A stretch of DNA of 64,000 nt, from contig NW_025062476.1 of the NCBI RefSeq assembly GCF_000002995.4, positions 12,234,501 through 12,298,500 of the forward strand. Direction: 5' to 3'. Below are positions 40,758 to 53,200 of the stretch, piece after piece (the stretch's first letter is position 1; every line of letters begins with the position of its first letter). Source of the DNA: Brugia malayi (Eukaryota; Nematoda; Chromadorea; Rhabditida; Onchocercidae). The notes under the pieces are model-generated. The model ran no database searches. It saw nothing but the letters and a program-made list of their open reading frames with translations, and was not told the DNA's origin. The position numbers were made by a program, and so were the translations under genes.

Positions 40758-40871
40758 ATGAACAAAAATGTTCCAAATTTCATATCCACAGGGAAAACAT
40801 TAACCATTACTACTACTACTACTGATGCTAAAGTATTCATTGAGCCTAGTTCTAGCCGAGTCCTTCACTAG
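40758..40871 (+). other. Short open frame (37 codons), possible exon or small peptide
   Basis: ATG to TAG encoding a serine/threonine-rich peptide (starts MNKNVPNFISTG, ends SSSRVLH). Its composition is much more balanced than the surrounding AT-rich frames, but a (ACT)n run contributes six of its codons. No homology recognised, and no clear neighbouring exons. Confidence 0.15.
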
Positions 40872-42059
40872 GCCTAACAATACTTTCATCTTCCTTTTAT
40901 ATCCATTTTTATTTTTGCTTCCAACAAACATACATAAATTCAATCCCACCCTTCGTTTCTCTACTTTATCCGTCTAACTATTTCAAACTAATCGACTAAC
41001 TCTTTTTAAATAGCTAAGAAAAAGCTACCACTACCAGTTTGACATTAAATTTTCAGTCATCGCCATTTAGCCATTTGCTCATCATCATTGATTCATTAAT
41101 GCTTTGCAAAGAAATTTAGCTATAAACTATCATCGATTTCATTCGAAACTTATTTACTAAGTTATTTACTATTTATTTTAATTATGCAAATTTTGCATGC
41201 GTCCATTTCATTATCTTATTTGATAATATCTTTTAAAATTTGTCAATTATTAGTCAACAAATTGCTTAATAACACGTAGGTTTGTCATTAAATGCTAAAA
41301 AAAAAAAGGAAAATTAACTTTTCATTGAATTATTGATTAAACTAAAGAATTTAATTATTTGCAATTTTTGAAGCATAAATAATTTTGAAAAAATTATTGT
41401 TATTTTAGAGTTAAATTATTGCTATTATTGTTCAGCTTTAGATAAAATATTACAAAAATTCATTTAAAAAAATTTTTGAAATACTACAATTAAAGAAAAA
41501 AGCAATTAGATATAAGAAAAAAAAAAAAAAAGAAATGACTAACTTTACAGAATTTTATACTTTTTTGAAAAGATTTGATATTTTGAATTTTAACAAATTT
41601 AATTTTCAAAATTGATAATGTTTTTTTTTTTTTTTTTTTTTGCGATAAAAATTTGATCATTTCAAGTTTTTTTTTATAAAAATAATTTTTTTTAAAATAT
41701 TTTGAAGCATTTTTTTTTTTGTATTTCAACTTTGATCATTTAAAATCTATTTTATGAGGAAACAAAATATTAAAGTAATGCCAAAATTTTTTGCCAAAAA
41801 ATGTTATTTCTTTGAATTCTTTGAATATTTCAAGAAAATTTTCAATATCAAATTTTTTAGCAAAAGAATTTTAAACTTTTTATTTATTTTTTTGCTGATT
41901 TATTTTCCGATTGAATGAATTAAAAAAAATTTGTTATATTAATTTTATCCTAAATTAGCTTACCAACATTAATTAATTAGTTGTTTAATTCTTATTTCAT
42001 ATAATTTACTTATCAGTTAGAAATGGATGGAAAGTTTTCCTTTCGAATAAATTTTATGA

Positions 42060-42350
42060 ACGCTCACATATGACTAATAGGAATTATTGACCGGATAGAC
42101 TGTAAACAATTCAGGTTTAATGATCTGACAGGTACAGATGGAACCTAAGAGTGATAAGCAAATATGCAGAATTTAATGTGACTAATGATCGAATTGATAA
42201 AAAAGCCTGACCGGATTGTTAAAAAGTCTGACCGGTTTGATGGAGAGTCAAGATAATGATTGGATAGTTGGATATAATTCAGGAATAATCACCGGATAAG
42301 TAAATTGAAGTAGCAACGGGATAGTCCAAGTGATGCAGAAGTAATGATTA
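42060..42350. repeat. Degenerate CCGGAT/GATCG-rich segment
   Basis: Repeated words such as TGACCGGATTG, CTGACCGGTTTG, ATTGACCGGATAG and ATCACCGGATAAG occur at irregular spacing. The vocabulary resembles the minisatellite at 45352-45950, so this may be an old, decayed copy of that array. Confidence 0.5.
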
Positions 42351-45300
42351 GATAGAAGAGTTTTCTTTTAAATTTTTCTAAAATTCTTTTAAAATTTCAT
42401 TTTACCACTAATCAAATTGATAATTTTGAATTCTTTTAAAATTTCATTTCATCTCTAATCAAATTGATAATTTTGAACAGATGATAATTGATAAACAAAA
42501 TTGGCAAAATCAATAAGAGAAGTTTTTTCTTACAAGTTCATTTACTTATTAAATAAACATTTCAAAATTTTTTGACTATTTACATATTTGTTATTGTTTT
42601 TGATTATTTTTTTAATTAACTTAATTATATTACTTGTATGCCTGTTTATTGCATTAAATCTTTGAAAGATAAAAGTTTTATTAAAAATTTTATTAAAATT
42701 TGATAATGTTACAATAAAAAAATTTGTTTCAACTTCAATTTTTTTCCAATTCTAAATTTTAATTACAATAATTTTATTTCTATTTTGTTGCAATCATATT
42801 ATTAATTAATATTATAACATTATCATAATTTTTTTTTCAAGCAAATATTTTATTACTTTAATGCTTAAACATTCCTATCGATCGACAATAATAAATTTAA
42901 TTTTTCAAATTAAATTTATCATTCAATCATTTTTGAAATTATATTATCAAATTGAAAAAAAAAAAAATTTCAGAAAAAAAGATTTTTCCATGTTTCTTTT
43001 TTCATTTAGTAATTTATTTTACGTCATTTTTTCAACTTTTCTCTCAAAATATTTCATTCCGATTTTTCATTTTTCTTTTTTTTTTTTTTTACTATTTAAA
43101 TTAATGCATTTTCATATATTTTCTTTTCTTTTCTTTTTTCCTTTTCCTTTTTTTTGGCGGAAAGATCCATTTATTTTGTAAACATTTGCGCTTCATTCAT
43201 TCTTTATCTCATCTAATTATTTCAAACAAAACTAATACTTTAGTAACAAGAAAAAAATGAACACAACTATACAAATGATTGTTGTATTTAAAAATTTTTT
43301 GCGACATCCTGAAATTGTCTAAAAATCGGCAATCTTTATCAGTAATAGAAACTACTCAATCATCCGGAATTCCTGATTAGAAAGTTTTTTTTTTTTTGTT
43401 TTTTTTACAAAAAACTTTTTTTTTTTTGTCATTTTAAAAAAAGGACACATGCATACATCACAAATAGCAAAATTCTCTCATAATTTTTTCCCTTTTTTTT
43501 TGGTTAGCAATGAAATGAAGAAGAAAAATTTGCCATTTAATGCTTATTCCTTTCCTAATTTCAGTTTTTTTTATTTATTTTTTTTTTAAAAGCTTCTTCT
43601 TGCTATATTGTATTGTTACATTGATATATTGGTATGTTCCATAAATGAAAAATTCATAAATTTAAAGCTTAACGAAAAAGAAAAACGAAATTTCGTTCTT
43701 TTTTTTCTTCAATTTTAATTGTTACAAATAAAGTTACAATACACATTAATAAAATATAATTATAATTTTAAACTATTTATATTAGAAAATTAAAACAAAA
43801 AGTTCATTTTGAGTTCAACATTATATCTACAATAATAATTTCAATTTAATTCATTTCCATCTCGTTTTTTTTTTTCTCTTTTTATGAATTAGTTTGTAAA
43901 TTTAGTTGAAAAAAATTTTTTATTTTTGCTAAACATTAAGCAATTTTAATTCGATTATTTTATTTTTAATTAATTTACCATTCTTTTATTATCTGTGCTT
44001 TATTGTATTTTTCAATTAAAAAACTACATGCGAACAACAAAATTTAAACAAACTAATTTTTTTAATTTCATTTCTTATTTGGCATACTTATATATGGAAA
44101 AAAAAAGGAAACAAAAAAATGGAATTAATTTGGAAAAAATTTTTATCGTTTTTTTTTTTTTTTTATGCATACAATAAATTTTAACAACAAAATTGAAAAA
44201 TAATTAAATTCTTTCTTTGAACTAAATGAAACATTTAATTATTTAGAAGCGATAGAGCAAAAATTAAAGATAATCGATTACTTGAATTCATTAATTTATT
44301 TTATTTCATTTATTTTTAATTTCGTTTTTCTCATTTTTTCAAAGAATTAATATTTATCGCTGCTTTTTCTATCAAATTTGCTATGATTAATTAATAAGAA
44401 AATAATTTTCTTTTTTAAAACAATCATTTTCCATTTCATTTTCCTATTTTGATACATTCATTTGTACAAAAACAAAAACAAAAAAAAAAACAAAAAAGAA
44501 AAAAAAATTGAAATAATTTTTTTAAGAAAATATTTGTTATAATTTATAAAAAACATTTTTTCTTTTTTGAACAAGTACTATCAAATTATATATTTAAATA
44601 AAGTGTGAAATAATTTTCCTTAATATTTTAAAACTTTTAAGAAAAAATATTTTAAATATTTTTAAAAAGAAATCATTAATTTAATTTATGAAAAAAAACA
44701 TTGTTACAACTTTATGGTTATTTCCTATTTTGATACACTGTTTGATATTGAAATTTCAATATTTTTAGATATAATTATGCAAACTTCCTTAATTTGAGTT
44801 AAATTAGCAATTATGAATAAAGATTAAAAACCAATTTTAGTTTTTTCTTCTGAAAAATTCAAAAAAAAATTTTTGTTTTTATTGAATTTATTAATTTTAG
44901 TAAACATAATATTATCGTTGTTAGTCAAATATAGCTAGAATTATTTTTGCTTATTAAATTTTAAAAAAAAAAAAAAAAATTCAATTCAAAATTTAAGAAG
45001 AAAATTTTATTTGATTATTTTTTAAATTTATTTTGCTATAAATTTCATAATATTCGTTATATTATTATGATAAAAATTTTCCAATATTTCTATTAATTTC
45101 ATTGATTGATTGTCTATTGATTTTCAGAGATTTTTATTTATTTCTATTGATCACGTTGAAATCATTAATTTCTTTAATTAATTTCCATTGATTTCATTAA
45201 TTTTAATCGTATTTGTTGATCTTTTCTTGTTTCATTAATTTTTAATGGTTTGATTTATTTTTAATGATTAACAATAATGGTATTATATTCAAATAATTGG

Positions 45301-45351
45301 TTATCACTTATCATCTAATACGAGAAAATAATTTGTATAAGGGAAATGATC

Positions 45352-45950
45352 GAAGAGAAGGTGACTGGATAGATGATTAGCTAAGAAATGGTAGGATAGA
45401 AGATGATCGTTAGAAAATGATCGAACAGATGATCGGGTAAGAAATGATCGGACAGAAGATGATCTTAGAAAATGATCGAACAGGTGATCGGGTAAGAAAT
45501 GATCGGACAGAAGATGATCTTAGAAAATGATCGAACAGGTGATCGGGTAAGAAATGATCGGACAGAAGATGATCTTAGAAAATGATCGAACAGGTGATCG
45601 GCTAAGAAATGATCGGATAGAAGGTGATCGGATAGGAAATGATCGGTTAGATGATCGGATAGGAAATGATCAAGTAGGTGATCGGCTAAGAAATGGATCG
45701 GTTAGATGATCGGATAGAAAATGATCAAATGGGTGATCGGCTAAGAAATGATCGGATAGATGATCGGATAGGAAATGATCAAGTAGGTGATCGGCTAAGA
45801 AATGATCGGTTAGATGATCGGATAGGGAATGATCAAGTAGGTGATCGGCTAAGAAATGATCGGATAGAAGGTGGTCAGTCAGGAAATGATCGGATAGGAA
45901 ATCGTCTGGTAGGAAATTGTCGGATAATAGATGAATATCAAAGGGAATAG
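45352..45950. repeat. 54-55-bp GATCGG-rich minisatellite
   Basis: The left part repeats a 55-bp unit (GAAATGATCGGACAG at about 45441, 45496 and 45551). The right part repeats a related 54-bp unit (GATCGGATAGGAAATGATCA). Within units, GATCGG recurs every 13-22 bases, showing an older, shorter subrepeat. The plus-strand open frame over 45693-45950 (85 residues of DDRIGNDQVGDRLRNDR type) stays open because 54 is a multiple of three. I do not regard it as a gene. Confidence 0.95.
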
Positions 45951-47203
45951 TTGTTAGACAGACATTTTTAATGAAATAAAGATTTCACCGGAAGTCTCGC
46001 GTTTCTTTCCATTCAGTAAATGCAATATTGCAGTGAAATGAATTTTTTTTTTTAAGAAACATCTTTTTAAGAGAAAGAAACTGTAAAAAAATGATATATC
46101 TTTATTGCATATTATTTATTTAAAATATATTCAATAATTAATAAATATTTCTTGAAAAAAAAAAGAAATCAAAATGTACAATATGTAAAATTATATTCAA
46201 ATATTAAATTATAATATTAAAATTAATTTAAAAAATTATATAATAAATCTTTTTCATTTTGTTTAATTTTTCTTGAAAAAAAAAAAAAAAAAAAAGACGA
46301 AAAATTAAAAATTAAATGAAAAAAAAGCACAAAAATGACTGATAAGCGTTATTTAATTGCAGAAATAAGAATGAATTAAATAAAATAAAAATCAATAGCA
46401 AAATAATAAAAATAAAATAAATAAATAAATATGAAAAATATATTTTTTTTTTGTCAGTTATTCAGTCTTTTTTTTTTTATTTACTTTACACTATTTAGGC
46501 TTTTTATAGAATCTTTCATGTAAGAGTTAAGGCCAATAAACAATCTGTCAAACGGTTAATAGGCTTATTTTCTGAATGATTGTTCTTCTGAAAATGGGAA
46601 AATGCAAGTGAGAAATTGAAAATGGTGAGTAGATTGAATTGATAGAGAGAACCACCGATGATTGATTCCTATTTCTACAACTATTATCCTTGGCTCCTTA
46701 AAATGTGCCTTATTACTATCAATAAAATTGGCTCTTTATATTGTTTATTTGTTAGAAAAAAAAAAAAAAATAAATAGTAATTTCTTTCATTCTTTTAATG
46801 AATTTTTCTTTTTCTTTCCTTTTTTTTTTACATTTTTTATTTAAATATATTTTTTTATTTTAATTATTATCCTTAAAATTTCATTTTTTTTTTTTTTTAA
46901 AAAAAGATTCAAATATTATTTCATTATAACATTAGCGTATTTTCATATTTTTTTTACTTTTTTTTTTCATTTTGATTAAAAATTATTCTTTTCTTTTTCA
47001 TTTTTATTTTTTCTCAATAAAAAAAAAAAAAAAAAAGCGGAAAATTTTGAAAAATTTTTAGCTTTTCATTGTAAGCTTAGTTTAATTTTAGATTTTGTGA
47101 AATTTTTGAAATAATTTCGATTCGACGAAGAAAAAAAAAAAGAAAGAAAAAATGAGCTATTGCAAAAGAATGTCAACAATGATCTATTAGGCAGAGTGAT
47201 CGA
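45951..47203. other. Region upstream of the unc-53-type first exon
   Basis: The likely promoter or 5' untranslated region lies here. A less AT-rich island at about 46490-46730 contains an acceptor-like TTAATAG (ending 46562) and donor-like GTGAGA and GTGAGT sites about 46-65 bases further on. It is therefore a candidate non-coding 5' exon. No confirmed transcript start. The rest is A/T tracts. Confidence 0.35.
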
Positions 47204-50200
47204 ATGGCGCCGACCTCAAATCGGGAACTTATACCGGTTAGTATGTATCCGTTTTTTTGTATTTTGTATTTTCTTAAAATGATAAAATAAAAATTTAAAT
47301 TTTAATGTTTATAATCAATTCATGGTGAAAATTTCCTCATTTTTAAATTAATTATTATTAATTTTTGCTATCAATTAAATTATTAATTAATATTAATAAA
47401 TCGCATTGGTTACATTTCATTTAAATTGAAACATCTTACATAAATTGATTATTATTAACTAATTTTTTATTATTAATCTGTGCTATTATTAGCTACCATT
47501 TTTTAATTATTAAATTTAACTAATTTTAAAGTAATTCAAAATATTTTAGAAAAAAAAAATGATGTTTAAAGGATATATTTCTAATATTTTACATTTTACT
47601 ATGACAGGAGTATATATATCACTAATATTTTATTAGAAATTGACATATGGAAAATAAAAATAAAATTTTCAATGGTATTCTGATAAATTGTATGTAAATT
47701 GATATTGATGTTAATTTAATATCTTTCATTTTATCATTTATCCGTTCATATCTAACTAACACACATAGAGAAAATGTGTAAATTAGCATTAAGTTACAAT
47801 AATTTTAGGAAAATTTCCTCATTTAATCAAATATTAAATTTTGTTAATTAATTAGCATAAATAGAATAAACAAAAAAAAAAAAAAAAAAAAGGCTTACAT
47901 TGTTTATAAATTTTACATTTTTTTTTTTTTGGCTTAATTTTAGCTTTTTGGAATATTTTCACAAATTTTTATCAGTATTTAAGCTAACATCTGATAATAA
48001 TCAACTATCAATTTTGTTATTATGATAGTTTGAAATTTTTGGTTTAAAAGTACCCCGTGGGAGTAGCATAGATGCATCGATGATACATGTAAATAAAACA
48101 TTTTTAAAACTGAGAAAAGAAGAATGTTTGAATTTCGATTAGCATAACTTATTTTAAATGATCACTTTTTCTTTTTTCTTCAATTAAATCATTTTTGTTT
48201 TTTTTTTTTTTTTTTGTTTTCTATTTTTTTGTTAATTCATTTGGGAATAACTACAAAGTACTTTAGTTTTGATTTCTCTCTTTTTTTTTTTTTTTATAAT
48301 TTCTATTTTTAAAATGATACTAACATTTCATACATACAATTTCTTGCAGTCTTATAAAGTTTTATTTTTATTTAAATATAAATATTAAAATTTGAAAAGT
48401 TTGTTTTCGTATATTTTTCGTCTTCTTTCTTCTGTCCTTTGGTATAGCAAATTTCTGAAAATAGAATTAAAAATTTTAATTAATTACTTATTTAAAAAGT
48501 GCCAAATTTTATGACTCAAATTTTTGTTTTGTTTTAGTTAAATAACTCAAATATTTTTTTGCAATTTTTTCATATTTTCTATTATTATATTAGCTTATTT
48601 TAAATTGTACCAAACAAAAGATATAAAAAATTTAAAAGTGTTATAAAATTTGAAACAATTAAATTTGAATACATTTGATATAAGTGAGGAAAAATTATAA
48701 TTTTGTTTAAAATTATAATTTTTTTTTTATATAATTTTCCTGTCTTCTTGCTATTTTGTATACTAAAATTTTAACAATAGATTTGTTTTAAATTGGCTTT
48801 ATTTATTTATATTCATCAATTTTATTCATTTATAAATTTTTTATCAACTATAATTCACTTTGAAATTTAATTTAAAAAAAGTTTTTTTTTCCAATTTTTG
48901 TTTACAAATTTCAATTTCAAATTATTTTTTTATTTTCTCTTTCCTTTTTGCCTCAAAATAATAATTTATAAAATTGATAAAATAGTTAACTGAATATTAG
49001 CTTACCGGAAGTACATCTTTATCGAAGATGGTATGATTCATTGAAATGCTACTTTAATGTATCCCACTAATTTACGTCTTCGGAATTTGTAAAAGTTAAT
49101 TTTAGGGAACAGCTGTCGATTTCGACTAGTCAACCAAATATTTTATATTTGTGTTCCTAAGTGCTTATGTACCTAAGAAAAGATTGAAATTAAAATATGT
49201 TTAATACATTTTAATTTTAAAACATTTCCTATTTGTCGAAATGTTTTAAAATTTTTTCAAATAAAAATTAAAAAAAAAAAGGACTAAAATTTTTATATTT
49301 TGTATTTTTATATGTTTTTTTTTTACAAAATTTTTATATTTTGTACTTATTTTTAATAAGTGTCAATTTAAATTCTTCATTTGTTCCCTTTTTATTTTTT
49401 ATAAGTAACAATTAATTGGATAAGTTTTTTTTTCTTTTTTTTTTGTTGTTTTTTTATTTTTATCTTTTATTTTATGTGACAATTTAGTTGACTTTTAATA
49501 TTCAATGTTATTATTTTGAGTGTTATCATATCGTTGATTAATTTTATCAATTAATTTTATCAATTAATTCATATAAAATACAAAAAAAAAAGTGCATCTA
49601 TTGAAATTAATCAAAAAATAAAGGTGAAAATTTTGAACTTTCAACTTCTTACATTTGAAATTTTTTAAAAAAAAAATTAGGAAAAACTAGAAACTTTCAA
49701 AAAAATTTTTAACTTAAATTTTCTAGGAGAAAAAACAACAACAAAATTTTGATGGAATAATTGAATAAAATTTGTTTAATTTATAAAATTATAGCTTAAT
49801 TAATTGATGTTTTAATATTACAGATGATAGTGTACATTATTAAGTGCTAATATAAATTATTTGAATTTATTGGCAGAAATATTTCAAAATGTAAATTCTG
49901 AATTTGTAATTAAATTACAAAATGAAATGGATGAAATCTAATTTAATGTAAAGTATTAAATTAAAATTTGCAAAGAATTTCATTGAGCAAAGTGAAGAAA
50001 GAGAATTAGGAATGAAATGAATGAATTGAATAATGTATTTTTGCATTTTATGAGTAAATCAATTCTAATGAATTTATGATTTAAATAATTGTTGTTAAAA
50101 TTAATGAGAAAATTAAATAGGAAAAAATTGAAAAGCTGATAAGCTAAAATGATAATTTAATTTTAATCAATAAATGATAATCAGTATTTTCGATTAATAA

Positions 50201-53200
50201 ATGACAACAATCAATTTTTTTTAAATCAATAAATAACATCAATTTCAATATTAATTTCAACAATTTTAATCAATAAATGATAAACAAACAATTAAGATAT
50301 GCTTAATTTAGAACTGATATTAACTTCTAAAACAATCATTTTTATTATTTTAGTTATTTCTCAAATTTCAGATTAATTTCGCCCAAATTTTTTAATTATA
50401 AAAATTTTTCAAAAGTGACAAGCAAAAAAGAAAAAAAAAGGAAAAAAAAAATTGGTTTTTATAAAAAAAAATCAATAATGGTAATAATTAAAATAATTTA
50501 GCATTATTAGCTATAAAATATTACGGTGAGTTATTCTAAAAAATATTTACAAAATAATTTAATAATGATTTTCGTTTTTTTTTTTACTTTTAAAAAGTTT
50601 ATTTAATATATGTAAAATAAACGATAAAATCACTTTTTAAGTAACATATGCTAACTTTTTCTTTTTTTATAGACAAACAATTGTTAATTAAATTTAAATT
50701 TAAAAAATCTTTTAAAAAATAGCCATTTCTTTTTACTTTTTTTCTCTCTTTGATAAATTCTAAATAAACTTTTATAAGTATTTATCAAAAAAAAAAAAGG
50801 AAATTTCATAATTAAAAAATAGAAAAATTTGTGAAATATTTTGTGTGACAAATTTTTGTCTCATTTCTCGTTTTTTTCCTTTTTTTTAAAAAAAAAAGTT
50901 TCTGTTTTTGAAAATTTATAATAAGTGAAAAAAAAAAATGTTATATACATAAATAAAAAGTTAAAACTTTTTATTTATGAATAATTATTAATTTGATGTT
51001 GAATTCTGATAAAAAAGCAAAAAAAAAAAAAAAAGATTTTATATATACTAAAAAGTTAAACTTTTCATTCAGAAATAATTATCAATTTGATATCTGAATT
51101 CTCGGCAAAAAAGATTTTATACATATTGTGATAAAAAATAATATATAACCATATATTATCCTTATGTAACGTTATATCATTGATATGTGACCTTATATCA
51201 TTCTAATGTAGCATTGTATGATTAAAATGTGACCTTATATCAACTTTATCTCACCTTCTATAATCAAAATGTACCTTATATCACCTTTATGTCACATTAT
51301 ATAATCAAAATGTGACCTTATATCACCTCGATGTCACCTTATAAATTAAAATGTGATCTTATATCACCTCGATGTCACCTTATAAATTAAAATGTGATCT
51401 TATATCACCTCGATGTCACCTTATAAATTAAAATGTGATCTTATATCACCTCGATGTCACCTTATAAATTAAAATGTGATCTTATATCACCTCGATGTCA
51501 CCTTATAAATTAAAATGTGATCTTATATCACCTCGATGTCACCTTATAAATTATAATGTGATCTTATATCACCTCGATGTCACCTTATAAATTAAAATGT
51601 GATCTTATATCACCTCGATGTCACCTTATAAATTAAAATGTGATCTTATATCAGTAATATATGACTCTGTATCATCCTTATGTCACTAATATGTGACCTT
51701 TTATCACTTTTATGTCACATTATATAATCAAAATGTGACCTTATATCACCTCCATGTTACCATATATAATTAAAATGCGGCCTTATATCATTAGTAGTAA
51801 CTTGTTATCATTAATATATCACCTTGTACCATCATTATCACCCTTATCTAACCTTATATCATCTTACTTACTATACACTTCAAAGTGTTAAGTAATAGTG
51901 AAAGATGATTCATTATGCTTTTATGTGTAATCATCATTACATGAGCATTTTGAAAATTCAATTAGTTCCATGTCGCATTCATAATTATGCATTTGTCATC
52001 CATCTATTCTTTCCTGTCAACTGCTAGCTAATTTTGCTTCATCTTCACTTCGTCATCATTTTTCATTTTTCATCCAAACTGTATCGAACGAAATATTTCT
52101 GTGAAATAATCAACAAACTATTTTTCGAACTTTTACCAATTTTTCTTCATCATTAATTACTATTTACCTTTTTCTTTTCTTCTTTTTTTTTTTTTTTTTG
52201 CATTAATATTTCATTTTGAATTGAAAAACAGATGAAACGAATGAAAAAATCTTGTGGGAAATATTTGCTACAACAATCACATCAATATAATAAATATGTC
52301 AAGGTTAGTATTAGTTAAATTATATTTTATAAATTTTATGCTAAAATTAATGTCAAAATTAACATTTTAAAATGTTAATGAGAAAATGTAAGAGAAAAAA
52401 AAATGAGAAAAATTTTAAAAAAAAAAAGAAAGAAATAGTAATAATAATTTTTTTTTTTTTTTTTAATATTAAAACAAATAGAAATGTTTATCGAAAAAAA
52501 AAAAAAAATGATTTTTACTTGATGCAGATTTTTATACAAAAATTAAAAAATTGTTATAAGTTTGAATAATGAGATTGGATTTTGATAAAATAGTTTTAAA
52601 CAGTCATAAAATTATGAATTTTTTAAGTTTTATTTATTTTTTTTTTAACTCATAAATTTATATTAATATAATGTTTATTGAAATATATTAAAATTAAAAA
52701 TTTCATTTAAAATTGAAATTTTTTTTGCTGAGAAAAAAATTTATTAAGTTGTTAATTTATTAATTTTAAAGTTTTTTTTTTTTTTTTTTTTGAAAAATTA
52801 CTATTAATCATAATTAAATAATCAAAGTTATACTAACACATCGCTAAAAGGAACAAAGAAAAAAGAATTGTGATCAAACAAATAAATTATTTTTGATATT
52901 TAAAATTAATATTATTTCATCGTGCAAAGAGCAACTGACGCAATTTCATTGAAGCATTCATAAAGCTTAAATAATGACCAGATGCGCCTGCTTACCTAAT
53001 TAATTCTTTCAAAATTTTATGATAATTAATTTTATCAATTTTGACCAAAAATTTTGCCAATATTATAAATTATATTTATTGCTTATTTTCAAACATATTA
53101 TCTAGCTTTTTAGCTAAATTTTTTAGCTAAAATTAATTAATTAATTAAAAATCATTTTGTTTGCTTTCTTCTTTTAAATTAATTAATTGATAAACTGTGT

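Larger units (their letters stand above)
39776..45351. other. Intergenic DNA without a firmly recognised gene
   Basis: Mostly AT-rich. Two less AT-rich islands stand out: 40750-41140, with a short open frame, and 42060-42350, with degenerate CCGGAT/GATCG words resembling the array at 45352. The remaining open frames (for example 42861-43181) are phenylalanine- and lysine-rich by-products of T and A tracts. Confidence 0.4.
47237..52231. other. First large intron of the unc-53-type gene (to the candidate exon)
   Basis: Mostly AT-rich. It contains the less AT-rich island 48991-49145 with splice-like signals, a 41-bp tandem array near its right end, and a mixed-composition stretch at 51940-52130 just before the candidate exon. 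Confidence 0.5.

Noticed and set aside
42861..43181. 106-codon Phe-rich frame
   Set aside because: Low-complexity by-product of T tracts; hydrophobicity here does not indicate a membrane protein.
45693..45950. 85-codon Asp/Arg/Asn-rich open frame
   Set aside because: Open because the 54-bp repeat unit is a multiple of three; no start context, splice sites or homology.
46494..46502. TTAGGC, the nematode telomere unit
   Set aside because: Occurs singly, not as an array; no sign of an interstitial telomere.
51300..51660. Regularly spaced repeats considered as a CRISPR-like array
   Set aside because: Units are directly adjacent tandem copies without unique spacers, and the window is clearly eukaryotic.
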